From positions 1 to 13,210 of the forward strand of contig DBMN01000154.1 of NCBI GenBank assembly GCA_002298965.1: a stretch of 13,210 bases of DNA, in the 5' to 3' direction. The translations under genes were made by a program, and so were the position numbers. The notes below the pieces were generated by a model that was not told the DNA's origin, did no database searches, and saw only the letters and a list, made by a program, of their open reading frames with translations. The DNA comes from Rhizobiales bacterium UBA697. Its GTDB lineage: Bacteria > Pseudomonadota > Alphaproteobacteria > Rhizobiales > Ancalomicrobiaceae. This document shows positions 6,456 through 13,112 of this stretch, one piece after another; position 1 is the first letter of the stretch, and each line of letters opens with the position of its first letter.

Positions 6456-6478
6456 CCGGAAATAAACGAATTTTCCGG
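6456..6478. promoter_or_regulatory. Inverted repeat CCGGAAA-N9-TTTCCGG
   Basis: Perfect 7-bp arms (6456-6462 and 6472-6478) flank nine AT-rich bases, in the middle of the gbpR-chvE interval. The dyad suits a dimeric regulator binding two faces of DNA. As RNA it would be only a weak stem. It could be a GbpR or other operator; nothing in the sequence shows which protein binds it. Confidence 0.35.
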
Positions 6479-6518
6479 CAACGCTGCGCGGATAGGTGGA
6501 GGTGGATACGAACTGGTG

Positions 6519-6534
6519 CATCGTGATTACGATG
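6519..6534. promoter_or_regulatory. Dyad CATCGT-GATT-ACGATG
   Basis: A perfect 6-bp inverted repeat with a 4-bp centre. Its centre lies exactly 42 bp (four helical turns) from that of the similar dyad at 6560-6577. Both begin CAT, end ATG, contain CG steps in each arm and have a 4-bp middle. This is a candidate operator of a pair, about 240 bp upstream of chvE. Confidence 0.4.
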
Positions 6535-6559
6535 AAATATTTCGTGGCGATCTCTTATG

Positions 6560-6577
6560 CATATCGTTTTCGATATG
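6560..6577. promoter_or_regulatory. Dyad CATATCG-TTTT-CGATATG
   Basis: A perfect 7-bp inverted repeat around TTTT in the most AT-rich part of the chvE upstream region. It is one of two similar dyads spaced 42 bp centre to centre. It lies about 200 bp before the chvE start. A regulator-binding role is inferred from symmetry and position only; it does not have an exact T-N11-A LysR spacing across its centre. Confidence 0.42.
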
Positions 6578-6773
6578 GATTTTATGGAACATGGAACTTG
6601 ACTGTATTGGCAATCGGACTGAGGTTCGGCCTGCAAGCAAGAACGTCTCGCCGGAACCGGCGCGTGCGCAACGGTCTGGGTCGTCGCCTCTCACGGGCGC
6701 ACACCCTCGAAGAAGCCGAAACGACGCGACAGACGGACCCGGCCGAAGGCACCGCAGTCAGGGAGACGACGCG

Positions 6774-7841
6774 ATGCAAAAGCTCGCGAAATACGTGATC
6801 GGCACCGCCGTTGCCGCGGCCATGGGCCTCGCCGCCTTTGGCGCTTCCGCCGCCGACAAGTTCGTCGGCGTGTCCATGCCGACCAAGTCCTCGGCCCGTT
6901 GGATCGACGACGGCAACAACATGGTCAAGTATCTGGAGGCCAAGGGCTACAAGGCCGATCTCCAGTACGCCGACGACGACATCCCCAATCAGCTCGCTCA
7001 GATCGAGAACATGGTGACCAAGGGCGTCAACGTCCTCGTCATCGCCGCCATCGACGGCACGACCCTGACCGATGCTCTGCACAAGGCGCACGAGAAGGGC
7101 GTCAAGATCATCGCCTACGACCGCCTCATCCGGAACTCGCCGGACGTCGACTACTACGCGACCTTCGACAACTTCCAGGTGGGCGTCATCCAGGGCGGCT
7201 ACATCGAGCAGGCGCTCGGCCTCAAGGACGGCAAGGGCCCGTTCAACATCGAGCTGTTCGGCGGCTCGCCGGACGACAACAACGCCTACTTCTTCTACAA
7301 CGGCGCGATGTCGGTGCTGAAGCCCTACATCGACTCGAAGAAGCTCGTGGTGCAGTCCGGCCAGCTCGGCATGGACAAGGTCTCGACCCTGCGTTGGGAC
7401 GGCGCCGTCGCCCAGGCCCGCATGGACAACCTGCTCTCCGCCTTCTACACCAAGAAGCGCGTCGACGCGGTCCTGTCGCCCTACGACGGTCTGTCGATCG
7501 GCATCCTGTCGTCGCTCAAGGGCGTCGGCTACGGCACCAAGGACCAGCCGCTTCCGGTCGTGACCGGCCAGGACGCGGAAGTCCAGTCGATGAAGTCGAT
7601 CCTCGCCGGCGAGCAGCGCTCGACCGTGTTCAAGGACACGCGTGAGCTCGCCAAGGTCGCCGTCTCGATGGTCGACGCGGTCCTCACCGGCACCCAGCCG
7701 CAGATCAACGACACCAAGACCTACGACAACGGCAAGAAGGTGGTTCCCTCCTACCTGCTGAAGCCGGTCTCCGTCGATGCGACCAACTGGAAGCAGATCC
7801 TGGTCGACAGCGGCTACTACAAGGAAAGCCAGATCAAGTGA
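6774..7841 (+). CDS. chvE: Periplasmic multiple-sugar-binding protein ChvE
   Basis: This 355-residue substrate-binding protein belongs to the ribose/galactose type (periplasmic-binding fold type I) of CUT2 ABC importers. A signal peptide is clear: a KLAK start, a hydrophobic stretch to about residue 23, and an ASA|ADK cleavage site after residue 26. The mature protein is very close to Agrobacterium ChvE, including MPTKSSARWIDDGNN (35-49), DLQYADDDIPNQL (62-74), FDNFQVGV, NIELFGGSPDDNN and SPYDGLSIGI. ChvE binds L-arabinose, D-galactose, D-glucose, D-xylose and related aldoses, which matches the flanking ara and gal genes. In Agrobacterium, ChvE also presents sugars to the VirA and chemotaxis sensors; nothing here shows such a role. 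GGGAGA 7 nt upstream fixes ATG 6774; the open frame further upstream reads arginine-rich non-coding sequence. It is first in the transporter operon, with a strong hairpin after it. Confidence 0.95.
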   Translation: MQKLAKYVIGTAVAAAMGLAAFGASAADKFVGVSMPTKSSARWIDDGNNMVKYLEAKGYKADLQYADDDIPNQLAQIENMVTKGVNVLVIAAIDGTTLTDALHKAHEKGVKIIAYDRLIRNSPDVDYYATFDNFQVGVIQGGYIEQALGLKDGKGPFNIELFGGSPDDNNAYFFYNGAMSVLKPYIDSKKLVVQSGQLGMDKVSTLRWDGAVAQARMDNLLSAFYTKKRVDAVLSPYDGLSIGILSSLKGVGYGTKDQPLPVVTGQDAEVQSMKSILAGEQRSTVFKDTRELAKVAVSMVDAVLTGTQPQINDTKTYDNGKKVVPSYLLKPVSVDATNWKQILVDSGYYKESQIK

Positions 7842-7854
7842 TCGGCTCCTGATC

Positions 7855-7882
7855 GACCGGCCGGGGCTCACCCCGGCCGGTC
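7855..7882 (+). terminator. Strong hairpin between chvE and gguA
   Basis: A perfect 12-bp stem (GACCGGCCGGGG with CCCCGGCCGGTC) and a CTCA loop begin 13 nt after the chvE stop codon. Only a weak pyrimidine run (TCTTCC) follows. That suggests an attenuator or a 3'-end RNA-stabilising structure more than a full terminator. Such hairpins commonly raise binding-protein mRNA above that of the downstream membrane components. gguA starts 117 nt later with no clear promoter of its own. Confidence 0.7.
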
Positions 7883-7999
7883 TTCCGCCGCCGCCGCGCT
7901 CGTCGAAGGCGGGGCGTTCGTCCCGAAGGTGCCGGGGCGAGAGGGCGAAGATGCCCCCGTCGGCACCGTCGGTCCCGGGTTTCGACGAGGAGGTCGCCG

Positions 8000-9535
8000 A
8001 TGACCCCCATTCTCGAGATGCGCCACATCACCAAGACGTTCCCGGGCGTGAAGGCGCTCTCGGACGTCAATCTCGAGGTGATGCCGGGCGAGATCCATGC
8101 TCTGGTCGGTGAGAACGGCGCCGGCAAGTCGACCCTCATGAAGGTCCTGTCGGGGGTCTATCCTCACGGCACCTACGAGGGCGACATCGTCTACGAAGGC
8201 GAGGTCCGCCGTTTCGCCTCGATCGCCGACTCGGAGAAGGTCGGCATCATCATCATCCATCAGGAACTGGCGCTGGTGCCGCTCCTCTCGATCGCCGAGA
8301 ACATCTTCCTCGGCGCCGAGCCCGGGCGTTTCGGCATCGTCGACCATTTCGAGGCCGCCCGCCGCACCACCGAACTGCTGAAGAAGGTGGGCCTGCGCGA
8401 ACATGCCTCGCGCATCGTCGGCGACCTCGGCGTCGGCAAGCAGCAGCTGGTCGAGATCGCCAAGGCGCTGTCGAAGGAGGTCCGCCTCCTCATCCTCGAC
8501 GAGCCGACGGCGAGCCTCAACGAGGCCGATTCCGACGCGCTGCTCGACCTCCTGCTCGAGTTCAAGCAGCAGGGCATCGCCTCGATCCTGATCAGCCACA
8601 AGCTCAACGAGGTCTCCCGCGTCGCCGACCGCATCACCATCCTGCGCGACGGCACCACGGTGGAGACGCTCGACTGCTCCGGCGGCCGCGCCGACGAGGA
8701 CCGCATCATCCGCGGCATGGTCGGGCGCGAGATCACCGACCGCTATCCCAAGCGCACCTCGCACGTCGGTGAGGTCCTGCTCGAGGTCTCCGACTGGACG
8801 GTCGACGATCCGATCATCCCGAACCGGCGGATCTCCAAGTCGGTGTCGATCGAGGTCCGCAAGGGCGAGGTGGTCGGCATCGCCGGCCTGATGGGCGCCG
8901 GCCGCACCGAATTCGCCATGAGCCTGTTCGGCCGCTCCTACGGTCGTTGGGTCAAGGGCAAGGCCAGGCTCGACGGCCGCGAGATCGACGTCTCGTCGGT
9001 GTCGCGCGCGGTCGATGCCGGCATCGCCTATGCCACCGAGGACCGCAAGACCTACGGTCTGGTGCTCGGCCAGGACATCCGCGAGAACACCGTCATGGCC
9101 AACATGAAGGGTGTGTCGAGCCGCGGCGTCCTCGATGCCGTCGCCTCGATCGGCGTCGCCGAGGACTATCGCAAGTCCATGCGCATCCGCTGCCGCAACA
9201 TCTTCCAGGAGACGCTCGACCTGTCGGGCGGCAACCAGCAGAAGGTGGTGCTCGCCAAGTGGCTGTTCGCCGATCCGCAGATCCTCATCCTCGACGAACC
9301 GACGCGCGGCATCGACGTCGGCGCCAAGTACGAGATCTATGGCATCATCAACAAGCTGGTTGCCGAAGGCCGTGGTGTTCTGCTCATCTCGTCCGAGATG
9401 CCGGAACTGCTCGGCATCGCCGATCGCATCTACGTCATGGACGAGGGTGCGGTGGTGGCCGAGATGCCGGCCCGCGAAGCCTCGCAAGAAAAGATCATGA
9501 GGGCGATCATGTCGTCCCGGGAGTTGGCCCGATGA
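8000..9535 (+). CDS. gguA: Sugar ABC transporter, duplicated ATP-binding subunit
   Basis: This 511-residue protein carries two fused nucleotide-binding domains, the arrangement of CUT2 importers such as MglA, XylG and Agrobacterium GguA. Domain 1 has Walker A GENGAGKST (38-46), Q88, Walker B LLILDEPT (163-170) and H200. Its signature motif is degenerate (LGVGKQQ, 143-149), as in MglA. Domain 2 shows the reverse pattern: a degenerate Walker A (GLMGAGRTE, 296-304) with an intact signature LSGGNQQ (408-414) and Walker B ILILDEPTRG (428-437). Such complementary loss is normal for the family and leaves one competent composite site. It would energise import through GguB on the cytoplasmic face. GAGGAGG lies 6 nt before ATG 8000. 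The gene overlaps gguB by 4 bp. Confidence 0.94.
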   Translation: MTPILEMRHITKTFPGVKALSDVNLEVMPGEIHALVGENGAGKSTLMKVLSGVYPHGTYEGDIVYEGEVRRFASIADSEKVGIIIIHQELALVPLLSIAENIFLGAEPGRFGIVDHFEAARRTTELLKKVGLREHASRIVGDLGVGKQQLVEIAKALSKEVRLLILDEPTASLNEADSDALLDLLLEFKQQGIASILISHKLNEVSRVADRITILRDGTTVETLDCSGGRADEDRIIRGMVGREITDRYPKRTSHVGEVLLEVSDWTVDDPIIPNRRISKSVSIEVRKGEVVGIAGLMGAGRTEFAMSLFGRSYGRWVKGKARLDGREIDVSSVSRAVDAGIAYATEDRKTYGLVLGQDIRENTVMANMKGVSSRGVLDAVASIGVAEDYRKSMRIRCRNIFQETLDLSGGNQQKVVLAKWLFADPQILILDEPTRGIDVGAKYEIYGIINKLVAEGRGVLLISSEMPELLGIADRIYVMDEGAVVAEMPAREASQEKIMRAIMSSRELAR

Positions 9536-10743
9536 GCACCGAAACCCTCGACCGCCCGCAGGAGCCCCATCACGCCCCCGAGGGCGTCTCGCTCCTGACC
9601 TTCATCTCGAGGAACATGCGCGAGTACGGCATCCTGATGTCGCTCGTGTTCATCATGATCTTCTTCCAGTGGATGACGAACGGCACGCTGTTCCAGCCGC
9701 TGAACCTCACCAATCTGGTGCTGCAGAATTCCTACGTCGTCATCATGGCGCTGGGCATGCTGCTGGTGATCGTCGCCGGCCACATCGACCTGTCGGTCGG
9801 TTCGGTCGTCGGCTTCATCGGCGCGCTCGCCGCCACCATGATGGTGACCTGGGGCATCGACCCGGTGACGACCACGATCGTCAGCCTCGCCGCCGGCGCG
9901 CTGATCGGCGCGGCCCAGGGCTGGTTCGTCGCCTACATGCACATCCCGTCCTTCATCGTGACGCTGGCGGGCATGCTGGTGTTCCGCGGCCTGTGTCTGG
10001 CGCTGCTCGCCGGCCAGTCGGTCGGTCCCTTCCCGGTCGCCTTCCAGCGCCTGTCGTCGGGCTTCATCCCGGACGTCTTCGGCGTGCCGGGCCTCCATGT
10101 CCTGACCATCGTGCTGGCGGTGGCGACCGCGGCGATCCTCGTCTTCAACGCCATCCGTGACCGCGCCAAGCGCCGTCACTTCGGCGTCGAGGTCGAGCCG
10201 GGCGTGGTGTTCTGGGCCAAGCAGGCGGCGCTCGCCGCCGCGCTCGTCGCCATCGGCTGGCAGATGTCGACCTACAAGGGTCTGCCGAACGTCCTCATCG
10301 TGATGTTCGTGCTGATCGTCTTCTATGCCTTCGTCACCCAGCACACGACGATCGGCCGCCGCATCTATGCGCTCGGCGGCAACGAGAAGGCGGCGCGCCT
10401 GTCGGGCATCGATACCCGCAAGCTGACCTTCTACACCTTCGTCAACATGGGCATGCTGGCGGGCCTCGCCGGCCTCGTCTTCGCCGCGCGCCTCAACACC
10501 GCGACGCCGAAGGGCGGCGTCTCCTTCGAGCTCGACGTCATCGCGGCCTGCTTCATCGGCGGCGCCTCGGCGACCGGCGGCGTCGGCAAGGTTACGGGCG
10601 CGGTGATCGGCGCCTTCATCATGGGCGTGATGAACAACGGCATGTCGATCCTCGGCATCGGCATCGACTGGCAGCAGGTCATCAAGGGCCTCGTGCTCCT
10701 CGCCGCCGTGTTCTTCGACGTCTACAACAAGGTCAAGCGCTGA
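9532..10743 (+). CDS. gguB: Sugar ABC transporter permease
   Basis: This 403-residue inner-membrane permease belongs to the CUT2 (RbsC/XylH/MglC) family and is GguB by context. After a hydrophilic N-terminal 25-30 residues there are about ten hydrophobic segments. The conserved AGHIDLSVGS motif follows the second. A basic cytoplasmic stretch (RDRAKRRHFG) sits mid-protein. The ATPase-coupling loop GRRIYALGGNEKAARLSGI and the C-terminal IGGASATGGVGKVTGAVIG-type block are typical. The start is ATG 9532 inside an ATGA overlap with the gguA stop; GGGAG lies 8 nt upstream within gguA, so translational coupling is likely. It would form the homodimeric channel receiving sugars from ChvE. The family resemblance is closer to XylH- and MmsB-type permeases (about 400 aa) than to the shorter RbsC. 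Confidence 0.93.
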   Translation: MSTETLDRPQEPHHAPEGVSLLTFISRNMREYGILMSLVFIMIFFQWMTNGTLFQPLNLTNLVLQNSYVVIMALGMLLVIVAGHIDLSVGSVVGFIGALAATMMVTWGIDPVTTTIVSLAAGALIGAAQGWFVAYMHIPSFIVTLAGMLVFRGLCLALLAGQSVGPFPVAFQRLSSGFIPDVFGVPGLHVLTIVLAVATAAILVFNAIRDRAKRRHFGVEVEPGVVFWAKQAALAAALVAIGWQMSTYKGLPNVLIVMFVLIVFYAFVTQHTTIGRRIYALGGNEKAARLSGIDTRKLTFYTFVNMGMLAGLAGLVFAARLNTATPKGGVSFELDVIAACFIGGASATGGVGKVTGAVIGAFIMGVMNNGMSILGIGIDWQQVIKGLVLLAAVFFDVYNKVKR

Positions 10744-10773
10744 GGCCCCCGCGCCTCGGCCGGCCCCTGTCAC

Positions 10774-10801
10774 ACCCCGCGCGGTCCATCCCGCGCGGGG
10801 T
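10774..10801 (+). terminator. Hairpin between gguB and galK, terminator-like
   Basis: An 11-bp stem (ACCCCGCGCGG with CCGCGCGGGGT) with a 6-nt loop lies 30 nt after the gguB stop. TTCTT follows, but not a long T-run. The galK ribosome-binding site starts 10 nt beyond the stem. There is no room or AT-rich sequence for a galK promoter after the hairpin, so I infer partial termination with read-through into galKT. Confidence 0.62.
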
Positions 10802-10822
10802 TCTTCCGCCGGGAGACCGCCC

Positions 10823-11998
10823 ATGATCGTCTTCGGCGAGATCGCCGCCGACTTCGCCGCCCGTTTCGGCCGTCCTCCGCGCGTCTTCCGCGCCCCCGGC
10901 CGCGTCAACCTGATCGGCGAGCACACCGACTACAACGACGGCTTCGTCATGCCGGCGGCGCTGGAACACGCGACCGCGGTCGCCATCGCCCCGCGTGCCG
11001 ATCGCACCATCGTCGTCCATTCGCGCCGCAACGGCGAGACGGCGACGCTCGATCTCGACGCCGGGCCGATCGTCCCGCGTCGCGACTGGACGGACTACGT
11101 CTTCGGCGTCGCCCGCATGCTGGAGGAAGCCGGCCATCGCCTGACCGGCTGCGACCTGACGCTGACCTCGACCGTGCCGATCGGCTCGGGGCTGTCGTCC
11201 TCCGCGGCGCTGGAAGTCGCGACCGTCCGCGCGCTCGCCGCCGTCTCGGGTCTGGAGATCGGCAAGATCGAGGCGGCGAAGATCGGTCAGAAGGCCGAGA
11301 ACGAACACGTCGGCATGCGTTGCGGCATCATGGACCAGTATGCCGCGAGCTGCGGCGTCGCCGGCCACGCGCTCCTCATCGACTGCCGCAGCCTCGAGGC
11401 GCGCCCCGTCGCGATCGATCCCGGTAGCCGCATCGTCATCGCCAATTCGATGGTCCACCACGTGCTCGCCGGCGGCGGCGAATACAACGCCCGCCGCGCC
11501 TCCTGCGAGGCCGGCGTGCGCCTGCTCGCCCCCGTCCTCGGCCATCCGGTCACGGCGCTGCGCGACGTGACGATCGCCGAGCTCGAGGCCCACCGCGGCC
11601 TCTTCGACGACGAGACCTACCGCCGCTGCCGCCACATCGTCACCGAGAACGACCGCGTGCTCGCGGCCGAGGCGGCCGCCGAGGTCGGCGACGTCGCCCG
11701 TTTCGGCGCGTTGATGGATGCCTCGCACGTCTCGATGCGCGACGACTTCGAGATCTCCTGCGCCGAGGTCGACGTGATGGTCGATCTCGCCCGCGCCCTT
11801 CCCGGCGTCCACGGCGCCCGCATGACCGGCGGCGGCTTCGGCGGCTGTACCGTGTCGCTGGTCGCGGTGGAAGCGGTCGAGGCCTTCGCCGCGACGCTGA
11901 AGACGGCCTATCGCGCCGCGACCGGCATCACCTGCGACGTCTTCGCCTGCGCGCCCGGTGCCGGTGCCGGCGAGATCCACGAGGGAGAGCCCGCGTGA
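10823..11998 (+). CDS. galK: Galactokinase (GHMP kinase)
   Basis: This 391-residue GHMP-superfamily kinase (E. coli GalK has 382) is predicted to phosphorylate alpha-D-galactose at C1, the entry to the Leloir pathway. The galactokinase signature GRVNLIGEHTDYNDG is at 26-40. The ATP-binding GHMP motif VPIGSGLSSSAALEVA is at 118-133. The catalytic base D171 sits in GIMDQYAAS, and the C-terminal motif MTGGGFGGCTV is at 334-344. GGGAGA lies 6 nt before ATG 10823. The gene overlaps galT by 4 bp (GTGA) and follows the transporter genes at 79 nt, with a hairpin between them. The galactose-specific signature argues against mevalonate or homoserine kinase. Confidence 0.96.
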   Translation: MIVFGEIAADFAARFGRPPRVFRAPGRVNLIGEHTDYNDGFVMPAALEHATAVAIAPRADRTIVVHSRRNGETATLDLDAGPIVPRRDWTDYVFGVARMLEEAGHRLTGCDLTLTSTVPIGSGLSSSAALEVATVRALAAVSGLEIGKIEAAKIGQKAENEHVGMRCGIMDQYAASCGVAGHALLIDCRSLEARPVAIDPGSRIVIANSMVHHVLAGGGEYNARRASCEAGVRLLAPVLGHPVTALRDVTIAELEAHRGLFDDETYRRCRHIVTENDRVLAAEAAAEVGDVARFGALMDASHVSMRDDFEISCAEVDVMVDLARALPGVHGARMTGGGFGGCTVSLVAVEAVEAFAATLKTAYRAATGITCDVFACAPGAGAGEIHEGEPA

Positions 11999-13035
11999 CC
12001 AAGCCCGACGCACCGCATCGCCGTTTCAATCCGCTGACCGGCGACTGGGTCCTGGTCTCGCCCCACCGCACCCAGCGCCCCTGGCAGGGCCAGATGGAGG
12101 CGGTGGCGGTCGACGCCATGCCGGCGCACGACCCGACCTGCTACCTCTGCCCCGGCAACACGCGGGCCGGCGGCGCCGCCAACCCGGCCTATACGGGCAC
12201 CTACGTCTTCGACAACGATTTCGCCGCGCTGCTGCCCGACACCGCGGCCGGCCCCGCCTCGAGCGACGACCTCCTGATCGCCGAGCCCGAGAGCGGCCTC
12301 TGCCGCGTCGTCTGTTTCTCGCCGCGCCACGACGTGACGCTGGCGCGCATGTCGGTCGCCGACATCACCCGCGTGGTCGAGACCTGGCGGGCCCAGGTCG
12401 CCGAACTCGGCGCCCGCGACGACATAACCTCGGTGCAGATCTTCGAGAACCGCGGCGCGGTGATGGGCTGTTCCAACCCGCATCCCCACGGCCAGATCTG
12501 GGCGAGCCGGCATCTCCCCAACGAGCCGGCCAAGGAGGACGAGCGCCAGCGGGCGTGGTTCACTGAGCGCGGCCGGCCGCTCCTCTCCGACTATCTCGCG
12601 CGCGAGCTCGCCGAGGGCACCCGCATCGTCCACGAGAACGATCGCTTCGTCGTGCTGGTGCCCTTCTGGGCGGTCTGGCCCTTCGAGACCATGGTCCTGC
12701 CGCGCCGGCCGATCGCCGGTTTCGACGACTTCGAGCCGGGCGATGCCGAAGCGCTAGCCGAGGCGCTGCGGGCGATCACCGTGCGCTACGACAATCTCTT
12801 CCTGACCTCCTTCCCCTATTCGATGGGCTTCCACCAGAAGCCGCTCGACGGGCGGGACCATCCGGAATGGGTGATGCATGCACATTTCTACCCGCCGCTG
12901 CTGCGCTCGGCGACGGTGAAGAAGTTCATGGTCGGCTTCGAGATGCTCGGTTCGCCCCAGCGCGACATCACGGCGGAAGCAGCGGCAGAGCGGCTGCGGG
13001 CGGTCTCCGCGGAGCATTATCTCGGGGACCTCTGA
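11995..13035 (+). CDS. galT: Galactose-1-phosphate uridylyltransferase
   Basis: This 346-residue protein (E. coli GalT has 348) is predicted to exchange UMP between UDP-glucose and galactose 1-phosphate, giving UDP-galactose and glucose 1-phosphate. The active-site NPHPHGQIW at 161-169 carries the uridylylated histidine H165. Zinc-site residues C49 and C52 (CYLC), H112 and H163 are in place. H280 (GFHQKP), H295 and H297 (MHAHFYPP) match the second metal site of E. coli GalT, where they are H281, H296 and H298. The start is GTG 11995, overlapping the galK stop as GTGA, with GAGGGAG 7 nt upstream. It is translationally coupled to galK. galE and a mutarotase, needed for a complete Leloir pathway, are not in the window. 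Confidence 0.96.
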   Translation: MTKPDAPHRRFNPLTGDWVLVSPHRTQRPWQGQMEAVAVDAMPAHDPTCYLCPGNTRAGGAANPAYTGTYVFDNDFAALLPDTAAGPASSDDLLIAEPESGLCRVVCFSPRHDVTLARMSVADITRVVETWRAQVAELGARDDITSVQIFENRGAVMGCSNPHPHGQIWASRHLPNEPAKEDERQRAWFTERGRPLLSDYLARELAEGTRIVHENDRFVVLVPFWAVWPFETMVLPRRPIAGFDDFEPGDAEALAEALRAITVRYDNLFLTSFPYSMGFHQKPLDGRDHPEWVMHAHFYPPLLRSATVKKFMVGFEMLGSPQRDITAEAAAERLRAVSAEHYLGDL

Positions 13036-13045
13036 GGGGGGCAGG

Positions 13046-13076
13046 CAGGGGCCGAGTGCTCGGGCTCCCTCCCTAT
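13046..13076. other. Imperfect hairpin after galT
   Basis: About 20 nt after the galT stop, CCGAG-TG-CTCGG is flanked by partly complementary G-rich and C-rich runs (AGGGG and CTCCCT). No T-tract follows on the plus strand. It may be a weak or Rho-assisted transcript end; I see no better terminator before the repeat. Confidence 0.25.
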
Positions 13077-13112
13077 CGCTGAGGGGAATGCGGCCGAGCC
13101 GAGTTCGACGCC

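Larger units (their letters stand above)
6106..6773. other. gbpR-chvE divergent intergenic region (668 bp)
   Basis: No gene is supported here. Short open frames on both strands (for example 6433-6636 minus and the in-frame extension of chvE back to 6516) have no ribosome-binding site or recognisable protein. The central part, roughly 6340-6620, is much more AT-rich than the coding DNA; 6541-6600 is about 38% GC by hand count. It contains several inverted repeats, listed separately where distinct, including CCGGAAA-N9-TTTCCGG at 6456-6478. Both the gbpR and chvE promoters should lie here. Isolated boxes are visible (TATGAT at 6428-6433, TTGACT at 6598-6603), but no convincing paired -35/-10 for chvE was found. 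The 150 bp before chvE are GC-rich and would be its untranslated leader. Confidence 0.75.

Noticed and set aside
6433..6636. 67-aa minus-strand open frame in the gbpR-chvE interval
   Set aside because: It has no ribosome-binding site, no recognised similarity, and a composition that simply reflects the AT-rich regulatory DNA.
6516..6773. N-terminal extension of chvE to an upstream ATG
   Set aside because: It would put 86 arginine-rich residues before a clear signal peptide. The ATG at 6774 has a proper GGGAGA site and gives the family length.
7868..9487. 539-aa minus-strand frame opposite gguA
   Set aside because: It is antisense to a protein with intact ABC motifs. The His/Asp/Val-rich translation is the usual mirror of GC-rich coding sequence.
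9430..12013. Long minus-strand frames opposite gguB and galK (9430-10926 and 10733-12013)
   Set aside because: Both are shadows of well-supported family members on the plus strand and show no family features.
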